From positions 1-64,000 of the forward strand of contig NZ_FWFO01000008.1 in NCBI RefSeq assembly GCF_900172225.1: DNA of 64,000 nt, written 5' to 3'. Within the stretch, counting starts at the first letter, position 1; each line of letters starts with the position of its first letter. The notes below the pieces were generated by a model, which did no database searches, had not been told where the DNA came from, and was given only the letters and a program-made list of their open reading frames with translations. The stretch comes from Falsiruegeria litorea R37. Lineage in GTDB: Bacteria > Pseudomonadota > Alphaproteobacteria > Rhodobacterales > Rhodobacteraceae. Positions 1 through 8,752 of this stretch are shown piece by piece. Both the position numbers and the translations under genes were made by a program.

Positions 1-2
1 GC

Positions 3-140
3 TGCGATTGGACTGAGGACTGCCCGGTTGAGGCCATCGCGACGGCCTGGGACATCTACAAACCCCAACTCGACGCCTACGTCCAACGCGCATTGGACCC
101 GCGAGAGGCACCCTCTTACGGCGTCCCCGGTGACGAATAA
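3..140 (+). CDS. C-terminal end of a DUF1028-like protein (partial)
   Basis: An open frame enters from the left edge and ends at TAA 138-140, giving 45 residues that begin CDWTEDCPVEAI and end APSYGVPGDE. The pattern resembles the C-terminus of DUF1028 Ntn-hydrolase-like proteins, which often sit beside amino acid or polyamine catabolic genes; that family call is from memory of the tail only. The stop lies 15 nt before the aldehyde dehydrogenase start, so the two are probably co-transcribed. The catalytic N-terminus is outside the window, so function cannot be assigned. Confidence 0.45.
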   Translation, partial: CDWTEDCPVEAIATAWDIYKPQLDAYVQRALDPREAPSYGVPGDE

Positions 141-155
141 CACAAGGAACATGTG

Positions 156-1652
156 ATGCTGGACTACACACATGAAGATTGGAAAGCCCGCGCCGCAGGC
201 CTGAACATCAGGGGTCAGGCCTTTATCGACGGCAAGTTGGTCGATGCGGCATCAGGCAAAACCTTTGACTGTATCAACCCTGCCACCGGCGCGGTTCTGG
301 CGCAAGTGGCCGAGGGCGATGAGGCCGATATCAACCGGGCCGTTGCTGCCGGGCGTGCAGCGTTCGAAGACGGTCGTTGGTCACGTATGGCACCGGGCGA
401 CCGCAAGGCGGTGTTGTTGAAACTGGCTGATCTGATCCGCGCCAATCTGGAAGAGATGGCGCTGCTCGACAGTCTGGATATGGGCAAGCTGGTGACGGTT
501 GCGGCCACTGTGGATGCGCCCGGTTCGGCCCATTTCTTTCAATGGTATGCCGAGGCCATCGACAAGGTCTATGACGAGGTTGCCCCGACAGGTCCTGGCG
601 ATCTCGCGCTGGTCTCTCGCGTGCCGCTTGGCGTTGTGGGCGCAGTAACGCCCTGGAACTTTCCCCTGGACATGGCGACATGGAAAGGCGCTGCGGCCTT
701 GGCCGCTGGCAACTCGGTCGTTTTGAAACCGGCCGAGCAATCGCCCTTGTCGGCCCTGCGACTGGCCGAGCTTGCGGCCGAGGCGGGCGTGCCTGATGGG
801 GTGTTCAACGTGGTGCCGGGTTTCGGCGTCACGGCAGGCAAGGCGCTTGGTCTGCATATGGATGTCGACTGTCTGGCCTTCACCGGCTCGACCGCGATTG
901 GCAAAATGTTCATGCAGTATTCCGGGCAGTCCAACCTGAAACAGGTTTGGCCCGAAACCGGCGGCAAAAGCCCCAACCTGGTCTTTGCCGATTGCGAGGA
1001 TCTGGACACCGCCGCCGACATGGCCGCCTTTGGCATCTTCTTCAATCAGGGCGAGGTCTGCTCGGCCAACTCGCGGCTATACGTCGAACGCTCGATCAAG
1101 GACGAGTTCGTTGAAAAGCTGATCGCGCGGGCCGAGGCGATGCAGCCGGGCGATCCGCTCGATCCGGCCTCGAAAATGGGCGCCATCGTTGACGAGAAAC
1201 AGACCCAAGGCATCATGCGCTTTGTTGAAGAGGGCAAGAAAAGCGCCAATCTGGTGACCGGCGGCGAGCGCGTCATCGTGGACGGCAAAGGGTGCTTTGT
1301 GCAGCCCACGATCTTTGACGATGTGGCCCACGACAACCCACTTGCCCGCGACGAAATCTTTGGTCCTGTCCTGTCGGTCATCCCGTTCGACACCGAGAAT
1401 GAGGCGGTGGCCATGGCCAACGACTCGATCTACGGGCTTGCGGCCTCGGTCTGGACCGACAACCTGAGCCGCGCGTGCCGGGTGTCGGACAAGCTGATGG
1501 TGGGCACGGTGTCGGTCAACACGGTCGACGCCCTGTCGGCACAGACCCCGTTTGGTGGCATGAAACAATCCGGCTTTGGTCGGGATTTGTCATTGCACTC
1601 GCTTGAAAAGTACACTGCTCTGAAAACCACTTGGATCAAGTACAAGGCTTGA
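156..1652 (+). CDS. NAD(P)-dependent aldehyde dehydrogenase (PuuC/gamma-glutamyl-GABA aldehyde type)
   Basis: A full-length (about 498 aa) soluble aldehyde dehydrogenase that oxidises an aldehyde to the acid with NAD(P)+. The cofactor-binding TPWNFPLDMATWK motif is near residue 167, the general-base Glu is in ETGGKSPN (about 267) and the catalytic Cys is in NQGEVCSANS (about 302). The ATG at 156 has AAGGA 7 nt upstream; an in-frame GTG at 153 is less well placed. Neighbours are an M20 deacetylase, a LysR gene and a convergent polyamine importer, so an aminoaldehyde from polyamine degradation is a reasonable substrate. That is inference from context; the exact subfamily cannot be fixed by eye. 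Confidence 0.9.
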   Translation: MLDYTHEDWKARAAGLNIRGQAFIDGKLVDAASGKTFDCINPATGAVLAQVAEGDEADINRAVAAGRAAFEDGRWSRMAPGDRKAVLLKLADLIRANLEEMALLDSLDMGKLVTVAATVDAPGSAHFFQWYAEAIDKVYDEVAPTGPGDLALVSRVPLGVVGAVTPWNFPLDMATWKGAAALAAGNSVVLKPAEQSPLSALRLAELAAEAGVPDGVFNVVPGFGVTAGKALGLHMDVDCLAFTGSTAIGKMFMQYSGQSNLKQVWPETGGKSPNLVFADCEDLDTAADMAAFGIFFNQGEVCSANSRLYVERSIKDEFVEKLIARAEAMQPGDPLDPASKMGAIVDEKQTQGIMRFVEEGKKSANLVTGGERVIVDGKGCFVQPTIFDDVAHDNPLARDEIFGPVLSVIPFDTENEAVAMANDSIYGLAASVWTDNLSRACRVSDKLMVGTVSVNTVDALSAQTPFGGMKQSGFGRDLSLHSLEKYTALKTTWIKYKA

Positions 1653-1676
1653 TCCGGAGCAAGCGGAGATGCGCCA

Positions 1677-2615
1677 GTGCCTTTCAGATATACTTTGCGC
1701 CAGTTGGAGTATTTCGTGGCGGTCGGACGGGCCGGCAGCATCGCGGCGGCAAGCAACAAACTGAACGTGTCGTCGCCGTCGATCTCGGCGGCGATTACGC
1801 AGCTTGAGGTCGAATTTGGCATCAACCTGTTTGTCCGCGAACACGCGCGGGGTCTGGCGCTGACCAACGCAGGCCACAAGTTTCTGGAACGAACCGAGTT
1901 CGTCCTACGTGAGGCCGAACTGCTGACGACTTTGGCCGGGGAAATCACCGGCAAGGTGCAGGGTGTTCTGTCGGTGGGCTGTCTGGTGACCTTTGCCCAG
2001 ATCGTGCTGCCGGGCCTGCGGCGCGAGTTCATCGACACCTACCCCAATGTCCGCTTTGAACAGCGCGAGCTGAACCAGGCCGAGATCTTCAGCCAACTGC
2101 GGCGGGCCGAGTTGGACATCGCGCTGACTTATGATCTGGACATTCCCGCCGATCTGGAATTCCAGCCCCTTCATGTACTGCCGCCCTATGTGGTTCTGGG
2201 TGAGGGGCATCCGCTGGCAGAACGATCCGAACTGACGATTGCTGAACTGCGCGATTCCCCGATGGTGTTGTTGGATTTGCCGTTTAGCGGCGAGTATTTT
2301 CTGTCTTTCTTTCGCGACGAGAACATCAAGCCGATCATCGAAGAACGTACCGCTGACATGTCGGTTATGCGGTCGATGGTGGCCAATGGATTTGGCTTCT
2401 CAATCGCCAACATCCGACCGCTGAACACTTTGTCGCCCGACGGGAAAAAGCTGATCTTTGTGCCTTTGGCTGGCGACGTTCGACCGATGCGCCTGGGGCT
2501 GTTGCAAGCCCGCGCCGAGAATGAAACCAACACGCTGAAGGCATTTGTTGAACACTGCACCCAAGCGGTTCAATCGGGGGCCTTGCCGGGGCTCTATGCG
2601 ATGGATGCCGAATAA
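1677..2615 (+). CDS. LysR-family transcriptional regulator
   Basis: A 312-aa protein with the N-terminal winged helix-turn-helix of LysR proteins (LRQLEYFVAVGRAGSIAAAS through about residue 60) and a C-terminal periplasmic-binding-like effector domain. The GTG start is preceded by GCGGAG. It lies 24 nt after the aldehyde dehydrogenase stop and 30 nt before the M20 deacetylase, in the same orientation, so it is embedded in the operon it probably controls rather than divergent from it. The effector is unknown; a polyamine or amino acid derivative would fit the neighbours. Confidence 0.9.
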   Translation: MPFRYTLRQLEYFVAVGRAGSIAAASNKLNVSSPSISAAITQLEVEFGINLFVREHARGLALTNAGHKFLERTEFVLREAELLTTLAGEITGKVQGVLSVGCLVTFAQIVLPGLRREFIDTYPNVRFEQRELNQAEIFSQLRRAELDIALTYDLDIPADLEFQPLHVLPPYVVLGEGHPLAERSELTIAELRDSPMVLLDLPFSGEYFLSFFRDENIKPIIEERTADMSVMRSMVANGFGFSIANIRPLNTLSPDGKKLIFVPLAGDVRPMRLGLLQARAENETNTLKAFVEHCTQAVQSGALPGLYAMDAE

Positions 2616-2645
2616 CATCTGGATACAAAAGAAGTTTCTGACCTC

Positions 2646-3794
2646 ATGACATCAACCTTGGATATTCTGGACCGTCTGATCGGATTTGACACGGTTAGCC
2701 GGAACTCGAACCTGGAGCTTGCCAGCTATGCCGAAGATTTCCTGACCGAACGGGGTTTTGCGGTACATCGTATCGACGATCCGGACGGTGAGAAAACCGG
2801 TCTTTATGCCGAGAAAGGGCCATCCGGGGATGGGGTACTTTTGTCTGCGCACACCGATGTCGTGCCGGTCGACGGGCAGGTCTGGACCAAGGATCCGTTC
2901 CGCCTGACCCGCGAGGATGACCGGCTGTATGGGCGGGGCACAACAGACATGAAAGGATATGTCGCCTCGATCCTGTCGCTGGCGGATCGGGCGGCGCAGG
3001 CCCCGCTGCGCGAGCCGCTCAAGATCGCGCTGTCGTATGATGAAGAGGTGGGCTGTGTCGGCATTCAGCGCATGTTGGACCGGTTGGCACCGATGCTGGG
3101 TCAACCGCGCGCCTGCTTTGTGGGCGAGCCTACGGATATGCAGGTCGCCGTGGGGCACAAGGGCAAGGCAGCGCTGCGGGCAATCTGTCATGGGCAGGCC
3201 GGGCATTCAGCTTTGGCGCCCAAGTTCGTCAATGCGCTGCATCTGGCCACCGATTTCATAGGCGAGCTGCGCGCGCTGCAAAACACCTTTGCCACCGGCG
3301 GCAATCGCGATCAGGCCTATTCCGTGCCCTATACGACCTTTCATGTGGGTGTTCTGTCAGGGGGCACCGCGTTGAACATCGTGCCGGACCGGGCCGAGAT
3401 GACGTTCGAATACCGCCACCTCGCCGCGGACCGGGGGGCGAATATTCTGGCTCAGATCAAGGCCGCAGCAGAGCGTGTCGGTGCCTCACATCGCGCGCAA
3501 TTTGACGGCGCGCGGGTCGAGGTCGAGCAATACAACGCCTATCCCGGCCTGGACACGCCTGAGACGGATGCTGTGATCGGCTACGCCCAAAAACTGGCGC
3601 AAAGCAATGAGACGACCAAAGTGGCCTTTGGCACGGAGGCTGGGTTCTTTAGCGAGCTTGGTATTCCAATCGTCGTCTGCGGCCCCGGCTCGATGGAAGG
3701 GCAAGGACACAAGCCGGATGAGTATCTGGAGGTGAGTCAGTTGAATGCCTGTGATGCGATGATGGATCGCATTCTGGATGATTTGTGTGAGTGA
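2646..3794 (+). CDS. argE: M20 metallopeptidase, acetylornithine deacetylase (ArgE) family
   Basis: A 382-aa cytosolic zinc deacylase. Metal-site motifs are in order: SAHTDVVPVDG (about 67), GRGTTDMKG (about 97, bridging Asp), DEEVGCVG (about 132, catalytic Glu-Glu) and GEPTDMQVAVGHKG (about 160), with a dimerisation domain between and a C-terminal GQGHKPDEY metal His. The length matches ArgE, which converts N2-acetylornithine to ornithine. The neighbours (LysR, aldehyde dehydrogenase, polyamine importer) suggest it could instead act on an N-acyl amine in a catabolic route. The symbol reflects family similarity, not proven substrate. Confidence 0.8.
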   Translation: MTSTLDILDRLIGFDTVSRNSNLELASYAEDFLTERGFAVHRIDDPDGEKTGLYAEKGPSGDGVLLSAHTDVVPVDGQVWTKDPFRLTREDDRLYGRGTTDMKGYVASILSLADRAAQAPLREPLKIALSYDEEVGCVGIQRMLDRLAPMLGQPRACFVGEPTDMQVAVGHKGKAALRAICHGQAGHSALAPKFVNALHLATDFIGELRALQNTFATGGNRDQAYSVPYTTFHVGVLSGGTALNIVPDRAEMTFEYRHLAADRGANILAQIKAAAERVGASHRAQFDGARVEVEQYNAYPGLDTPETDAVIGYAQKLAQSNETTKVAFGTEAGFFSELGIPIVVCGPGSMEGQGHKPDEYLEVSQLNACDAMMDRILDDLCE

Positions 3795-3797
3795 CCG

Positions 3798-4058
3798 ATG
3801 ATGGACATGCTGCAAGACATTTCGCTAATTGACGGGGTCGGTCTGATCGGTTCGGTGATCATCGTAGTTGCCTATTACCTAGCCACCCGAAACATCCTGC
3901 CCGCCGATAAGATCACCTTTAACGCTTGCAATATCGTGGGCGGGACTTTGGTGATGATCTCGTTGATCTATCGGCCCAACCTGGGGGCCATCGTGATCGA
4001 GGTCATGTTCCTGCTGATCGCCGCTTTGGCGATCTTGCGCAATCTGCGGGGCGCGTAG
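3798..4058 (+). CDS. Small membrane protein, CBU_0592-like family
   Basis: An 86-aa protein with about three hydrophobic segments (IDGVGLIGSVIIVVAYYLAT, a middle NIVGGTLVMISLIY stretch and AIVIEVMFLLIAALAIL). It resembles the small CBU_0592-type integral membrane proteins common in alphaproteobacteria, whose function is unknown. The first ATG is 4 nt after the M20 deacetylase stop (further Met codons follow at 3801 and 3807), so it is the last gene of this + strand operon. It converges with the cupin gene. Confidence 0.75.
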   Translation: MMDMLQDISLIDGVGLIGSVIIVVAYYLATRNILPADKITFNACNIVGGTLVMISLIYRPNLGAIVIEVMFLLIAALAILRNLRGA

Positions 4059-4076
4059 GGTCAGGACCCAACCGGG

Positions 4077-4439
4077 TCATTCCGCAATCATGTAAAACTT
4101 GCGCAGCGTCTGGGTGATCTCCCAGACGCACGCCGTGCCCTTGGGGATAAAGAACGTGTCGCCCGCGACGAATTCCTGCGCCGTTCCGTCCGAACTGGTC
4201 AGAGTTAACGCGCCCGAGATCACCGTCATCATCTCGTCCACCGGATAGGCCTTGATCTCTTCCCGGCAGGGCGCGCATTCCCAAACGCCGACCGAGATTT
4301 TCTCGTCCCGGCTTTCAAAAAAGCTGCTGATGGTCTCGGACTTGTCTTGGGTCGTGAAATCGCTGTCCGCCACCAGGTTGGACGGAACAAAGCCGGTTTC
4401 AGGGTGGCCTTCGGCCAGCAAACGGATGGGTTTGGTCAT
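4077..4439 (-). CDS. Cupin-domain protein (EutQ/DUF861-like)
   Basis: A single-domain cupin of about 120 aa. The beta-barrel motifs are visible as YPVDEMMTVISGALTLT and DTFFIPKGTACVWE, the pattern of the (S)-ureidoglycine aminohydrolase/EutQ-like cupins. The ATG at 4439 was chosen because AGAAGG lies just upstream; an in-frame ATG 33 nt earlier lacks a site. It follows potD on the same strand, but a hairpin at 4531-4556 separates them. Small cupins of this type often travel with polyamine uptake genes; the reaction, if any, is unknown. Confidence 0.75.
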   Translation of the reverse strand: MTKPIRLLAEGHPETGFVPSNLVADSDFTTQDKSETISSFFESRDEKISVGVWECAPCREEIKAYPVDEMMTVISGALTLTSSDGTAQEFVAGDTFFIPKGTACVWEITQTLRKFYMIAE

Positions 4440-4530
4440 GGTGCCTTCTTTCGTCGTGCAAGCAGATATCACTACCTAGTGCGACTTGTTTTTGTTGCGG
4501 CTCGATCATGTGGGCACATCGGCCCCGTGA

Positions 4531-4556
4531 AAATACCGGGCAGCCTGGCCGCCCGG
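4531..4556 (-). terminator. Hairpin downstream of potD
   Basis: CCGGGC (4536-4541) pairs with GCCCGG (4551-4556) around a GC-rich loop. Read on the minus strand the stem is followed by TATTTT, so it looks like a rho-independent terminator for the potABCD transcript, 27 nt past the potD stop. Confidence 0.6.
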
Positions 4557-4582
4557 TTTTCAAAAGCACACATGAGCGGTGC

Positions 4583-5620
4583 TTACTTCTTCACGTTGGT
4601 CCAGATCTGGTCATAAACCGCCTGAACCTCTTCCGAGCAGACCTCGATAAAGACGCCCGGGCCGACCTTGTCGTGGGGATTCTTTTCGGGCTGAGTGGCC
4701 AATTCCGGGTCAAGGAACTCCCCGACCCCGGTCACGCCAGCGTTGTAGCGGGCATAGTTGGTGACGGCGGCGATGTTTTCAGGCTCCAGCAGGAAATCCA
4801 TGAACTTCAACGCGCTGTCACGGTTCGGCGCATCCTTTAGCAGGACGACGTTGTCCATCCAGGCGATGTACCCTTGCGTCGGATAGGCGTATTCGACATT
4901 CGCCCCCTCTTCGCGCGCCTTGGCTGAGAACCCGTCATAGATCTGGCCCACGGCTGCATCACCCGACACCAGCACCTCTTTTGCGGTGTCCGAATTGAAC
5001 GAGGCCCAATGCTGTTTCGCTTCGATCAGCATGGCGTTCAACGCCTTGAGCTGCTCGCGGTCGGTCGAACATTGCGGGATGCCCATGTGCAGCGCGGCCA
5101 TCGCCATCACCTCGCCCTGGCTGTCCAGCATGTTGATGCGACCCTGGAGCTCGGCCGGTGGGTTGAACAGGATATCGGTGGTCTGGATGTCGCCAGAATA
5201 GACATCGCGGTTCACGGCAAAGCTGGTCGAACCCCACTGATAGGGGATCGAGTGTTTGCGACCGGGATCAAAGCTGGGGTCGGCCCATTCGGGGGCAATA
5301 TTGCCTTTGTTCTTCAGTTCGCCATCCGCGATGGTATCCAGCATCCCTTCGCCTGCCATGATCGACACCATATAGTCGCCAGGGACCGAGACGTCATAGG
5401 TGCCGATACCGCCCGCTTTGAGCGAGGCCAGCATCGCCTCGTTGGAATCAAAGGTATCCATGGTCACGTTGATGCCGGTCTCGGCCGTGAACTTCTCGAT
5501 CAATTCCTGCGGAATGTATTCGAACCAGTGGTACAGGACCAGGTTGCCCTCGGCGGCGGCGGCATTTGCTCCGATGATCAGGGCCATTGCAGCGGCGCTG
5601 TTCTTCATGAAGGATTTCAT
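4583..5620 (-). CDS. potD: Periplasmic polyamine-binding protein of an ABC importer (PotD/PotF family)
   Basis: A 345-aa extracellular solute-binding protein with a Sec signal peptide (hydrophobic AAAMALIIGANAAAAEG after the Met-Lys start) and the PotD-type fold start NLVLYHWFEYIPQELIEKF. It would capture putrescine or spermidine in the periplasm. The start at 5620 has GGAGAG 4 nt upstream; an ORF extension to 5632 is possible but unneeded. It is the last gene of the potA-B-C-D transcription unit. The ligand is inferred from family and gene order. Confidence 0.88.
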   Translation of the reverse strand: MKSFMKNSAAAMALIIGANAAAAEGNLVLYHWFEYIPQELIEKFTAETGINVTMDTFDSNEAMLASLKAGGIGTYDVSVPGDYMVSIMAGEGMLDTIADGELKNKGNIAPEWADPSFDPGRKHSIPYQWGSTSFAVNRDVYSGDIQTTDILFNPPAELQGRINMLDSQGEVMAMAALHMGIPQCSTDREQLKALNAMLIEAKQHWASFNSDTAKEVLVSGDAAVGQIYDGFSAKAREEGANVEYAYPTQGYIAWMDNVVLLKDAPNRDSALKFMDFLLEPENIAAVTNYARYNAGVTGVGEFLDPELATQPEKNPHDKVGPGVFIEVCSEEVQAVYDQIWTNVKK

Positions 5621-5641
5621 CGTTCTCTCCATCTGTTGGTT

Positions 5642-6451
5642 TTACTTTGTGTTGTCTTTTTTGCTGACGAAATAGCTGATCGTTACCATCACCACTGACA
5701 CCCCCAGCAACATGGTCGAGATCGCCATGATATTGGGTTTGATCCCCTGCTTGACCGAGCCAAAGATCGCCGTGGGCAGGGTTTCGACGCCCGCGCCTTT
5801 GACAAAGTTGGTGATGATGAAGTCATCCAGACTGACGATAAAGGCCAAAAGAAAACCCGAGATGATACCGGGCATCATCAGCGGCAGCAGGATCTTGGTG
5901 AACGCCTGTCGTTTGGTGGCATAGAGGTCCTGCGCGGCCTGCTCATAGCTGTCTTCGATCCCCTGCATCCGGGCCGAAATCGGCAAGTAGGCAAAGGGAA
6001 TGCAAAAGGCGATATGGGCCAGAAGGATGGTCATGATCCCCCGGTCGAACCCGATCGAGTTGAAAAAGATCAGGGTGGCAACCGCCGTCACGATTTCCGG
6101 CACCATCAGCGGCAGGCTGATCAGGCCAAAGGACACGGTACGCAGCTTGAATCTGCCACCCCGGACCATGGCCGTGGCCGCCAACGTTGCGATCGAGGTC
6201 GACACCGTGGCCGCGACGATGGCGATGATAAAGCTGTTCTTGGCCGCCTCTTTGAACTTGCCGCTTTCCGGGCCGGTAAAGACATCCGCATACCAGCGCA
6301 GCGAGAGGCCCTCCCAGTTGGTCAACGATTGCGAGGCGTTAAAGCTGTAGATCGTGACCACCACCAGCGGCGCATAAAGCACGATCAGACACAGCAGGGT
6401 GATGGCCTTGAAGCCGGGATAGGTTTTGATGTCAAAGTTTGTCGACGCCAT
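5642..6451 (-). CDS. potC: Polyamine ABC transporter permease (PotC/PotI type)
   Basis: A 269-aa inner-membrane permease with six predicted transmembrane segments, starting with [20 protein letters not shown]. The cytoplasmic EAA loop, which contacts the ATPase, is seen around [19 protein letters not shown] (about residues 170-188). It sits 3 nt after potB and 21 nt before potD. Together with PotB it forms the translocation pore of the importer. Confidence 0.88.
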   Translation of the reverse strand: MASTNFDIKTYPGFKAITLLCLIVLYAPLVVVTIYSFNASQSLTNWEGLSLRWYADVFTGPESGKFKEAAKNSFIIAIVAATVSTSIATLAATAMVRGGRFKLRTVSFGLISLPLMVPEIVTAVATLIFFNSIGFDRGIMTILLAHIAFCIPFAYLPISARMQGIEDSYEQAAQDLYATKRQAFTKILLPLMMPGIISGFLLAFIVSLDDFIITNFVKGAGVETLPTAIFGSVKQGIKPNIMAISTMLLGVSVVMVTISYFVSKKDNTK

Positions 6452-6454
6452 GGT

Positions 6455-7384
6455 TCAGCCCCCTGCTTTTTCGGCTTTGGCCTGTTGCCGGGCAAAGATC
6501 ATCAGGATGATCAGAACCATGGTCAGCAGGATCATCGAGGCAGCCGCGCCAAACGGCCAGTTGCCGGCGTTGCCCTTGAACTGTTCCTCGATCAGCGACC
6601 CGATCATGAAGTTCTTGGCGCCACCCAAAAGGTCAGGGGCCAGGAACGAACCCATCGAGGGGACGAACACCAGGATACAACCCGCGATTACACCCGGTTT
6701 GACAGCCGGCAGCAGGATGCGGCGCAGGGTGGTCCATTTACTTGCGTAAAGGTCGGCTGCAGCCTCGGACAGATTGAAGTTGTAGCGTTCGACGGCCGCA
6801 TAGATCGGCAGCACCATGAAGGGCAGGTAGGAATAGAACAAACCCAATTGCACCGCAAAGTTGGTGTTGACGATGTGCAGCGGGCTGTCGATCAGGCCGA
6901 TGTTGATCAAGAAGTCATTCAGCGGGCCTTGGTCCCGCAGCAGGAACTTCATCGACACAGTGCGGATCAGCAGGTTCACCCAGTATGGAATGGTGATCAG
7001 GAACACCCAGACCGGGCGCATGTTTTCCGCCCGTGTGGCGATGAAATATGCCGTTGGAAAGCCGATCACCAGGCTCAGCAGCGTTGCCGCGCCGGCCTGC
7101 CAGATCGAACGCCAGAAGATGGCAATGTAGGTCCATTCGATCTTGGGGGGGTCATCCCCGAACAGACCGCGATCAAAGAAGAACTGATCATAGGCCGCCA
7201 GGCTGAATTCCCAGATCACGCCGCCTCGGAACTCTTTCGTCAGGAAAGAGTAGACCAGCATCATAAGAACCGGAGCCAAAATCAGAATGGACAGGGTCAC
7301 CCACGCGGGCAATAGCAACCAGGTGCGCGCCTCTTTGTAGGTGTCGGTTGTCGCGCTACCGCCGCTTGCTGCACCGGCCGCCAT
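6455..7384 (-). CDS. potB: Polyamine ABC transporter permease (PotB/PotH type)
   Basis: A 309-aa permease with an N-terminal segment LLLPAWVTLSILILAPVLMM and further membrane spans. The EAA loop is visible as LSEAAADLYASKWTTLRRIL. The start ATG overlaps the potA stop by one base (7384), indicating translational coupling. It pairs with the potC product in the inner membrane. Confidence 0.88.
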   Translation of the reverse strand: MAAGAASGGSATTDTYKEARTWLLLPAWVTLSILILAPVLMMLVYSFLTKEFRGGVIWEFSLAAYDQFFFDRGLFGDDPPKIEWTYIAIFWRSIWQAGAATLLSLVIGFPTAYFIATRAENMRPVWVFLITIPYWVNLLIRTVSMKFLLRDQGPLNDFLINIGLIDSPLHIVNTNFAVQLGLFYSYLPFMVLPIYAAVERYNFNLSEAAADLYASKWTTLRRILLPAVKPGVIAGCILVFVPSMGSFLAPDLLGGAKNFMIGSLIEEQFKGNAGNWPFGAAASMILLTMVLIILMIFARQQAKAEKAGG

Positions 7385-8508
7385 CAGTCCACCAGGAGGC
7401 GCGCGGCCCCCCGCTCCATGTTGACGAACATCTCGGTGCCCGGCTCAAAGATCCGCTTGTTGCCGCGATCCGAGTTTGAGGTGCGCACCACAAAATCGGG
7501 GCCCTCGTCCAACTGCACGATGGTGGTGATATCGGTGCCGACAAAGATGTTGTCCTTGACGCGGCCATGCAACCCTTCGGAGGCCATCGGTTCGGCCGAC
7601 ATGTACAGACGTTCGGGCCGGATCGACATGTGGACCTTGGACCCCACTCCGATGCCATCGACAGCGTTGCAAGTCAGTTCGTGCCCACCGCCCAGATGGC
7701 AGGTTGCGCGACCCTCTGCGATACCGTCCACGGACACCTCGAGCAGGTTGGTTTCACCGATGAAATCCGCCACGAACATGTTGTGTGGACGCTCGTAGAT
7801 ATCGGTGGGAGAGCCCAGTTGCTGCATCTCGCCTGCCGACATGACGGCAATGCGGTCGGACATTGTCAGGGCTTCTTCCTGATCATGGGTCACAAAGATG
7901 AAGGTGATGCCGGTTTCGCGTTGTAGATGCTTGAGTTCCAGCTGCATCGCCTTGCGCAGCTTCAGGTCCAGTGCCGACAGGGGTTCGTCCAACAGCAGAA
8001 CTTTGGGTTGTGGCGCCAGCGCACGCGCCAGCGCCACACGTTGTTGCTGCCCACCTGAGAGCTGTGATGGTTTGCGAGCAGCAAATTGCGACAGTTGAAC
8101 CAGCTCGAGCATTTCGCCCGCCTTGGTGCGCGCGTCGGATTTGGATGCGCCGCGCATCTCAAGTCCGAAGGCCACGTTGTCCAGAATGGTCATATGCGGG
8201 AACAGCGCATAGTTCTGGAACACCGTGTTCACCGGGCGCTTGTTGGGCGGCAGGTTCTCGATCTCGTCGCCGTAAAGGAAGATCGCTCCTTCGGTGACGT
8301 CCTCGAATCCCGCGATCATCCGCAGCAATGTGGTCTTGCCACATCCCGATGGGCCGAGAAGCGTAAAGAACTCATTGTCCATGATCGACAGCGAGATCGT
8401 TTTCAGCGCGGTAAAGTCGCCATAGCGTTTCACCGCGTCCCGCACATCAATCGCGATATTTTCCTTGTCAGACAAATGCGCCTCCCTGAGCATCGCGAAG
8501 TTTCGCAA
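7384..8508 (-). CDS. potA: Polyamine ABC transporter ATP-binding protein
   Basis: A 374-aa ABC ATPase with Walker A GPSGCGKTTLLR, signature [15 protein letters not shown], Walker B KVLLLDEPLSALD and a C-terminal TOBE domain, the PotA layout. The start is uncertain: the longest frame begins at 8508, but a TTG at 8475 (protein then starting with SDKENIAIDV) has AGGGAGG 5 nt upstream and may be the real start. It is the first gene of the operon and energises import through PotBC. Confidence 0.9.
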   Translation of the reverse strand: MRNFAMLREAHLSDKENIAIDVRDAVKRYGDFTALKTISLSIMDNEFFTLLGPSGCGKTTLLRMIAGFEDVTEGAIFLYGDEIENLPPNKRPVNTVFQNYALFPHMTILDNVAFGLEMRGASKSDARTKAGEMLELVQLSQFAARKPSQLSGGQQQRVALARALAPQPKVLLLDEPLSALDLKLRKAMQLELKHLQRETGITFIFVTHDQEEALTMSDRIAVMSAGEMQQLGSPTDIYERPHNMFVADFIGETNLLEVSVDGIAEGRATCHLGGGHELTCNAVDGIGVGSKVHMSIRPERLYMSAEPMASEGLHGRVKDNIFVGTDITTIVQLDEGPDFVVRTSNSDRGNKRIFEPGTEMFVNMERGAARLLVD

Positions 8509-8560
8509 AAGGTATATACGGCGCGCAGGTTCCTCTGAATAATTGTGTTCCTCACCTCAC

Positions 8561-8577
8561 CTTAGGCTGATCCTAAG
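8561..8577. promoter_or_regulatory. Inverted repeat upstream of potA (candidate operator)
   Basis: CTTAGG (8561-8566) and CCTAAG (8572-8577) form a perfect 6-bp inverted repeat with a 5-nt spacer, about 55 bp upstream of the potA start. It lies in the 244-bp gap between potA and the CobW gene; nothing else was recognised there. No cognate regulator is assigned. Confidence 0.35.
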
Positions 8578-8752
8578 CAATCGGGTTTTTGCATATCTCT
8601 TTGGGCATTTACGGGTGGTTGCGCTTAGAAAATAGGCACGAAAATAAAGCCGTTTGTTTTGGGATCAGGGTTTTGGTTTGTCCTGTCCTAATCAATGCAT
8701 CTTGTTGAACCTGTTGCGAAATGAGGCAAACCACACACGTCAGAACCTTTTC

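Noticed and set aside
6014-7315. A 433-codon + strand frame opposite potC and potB
   Set aside because: Low-complexity His/Gln/Arg-rich translation typical of an antisense shadow of permease genes.
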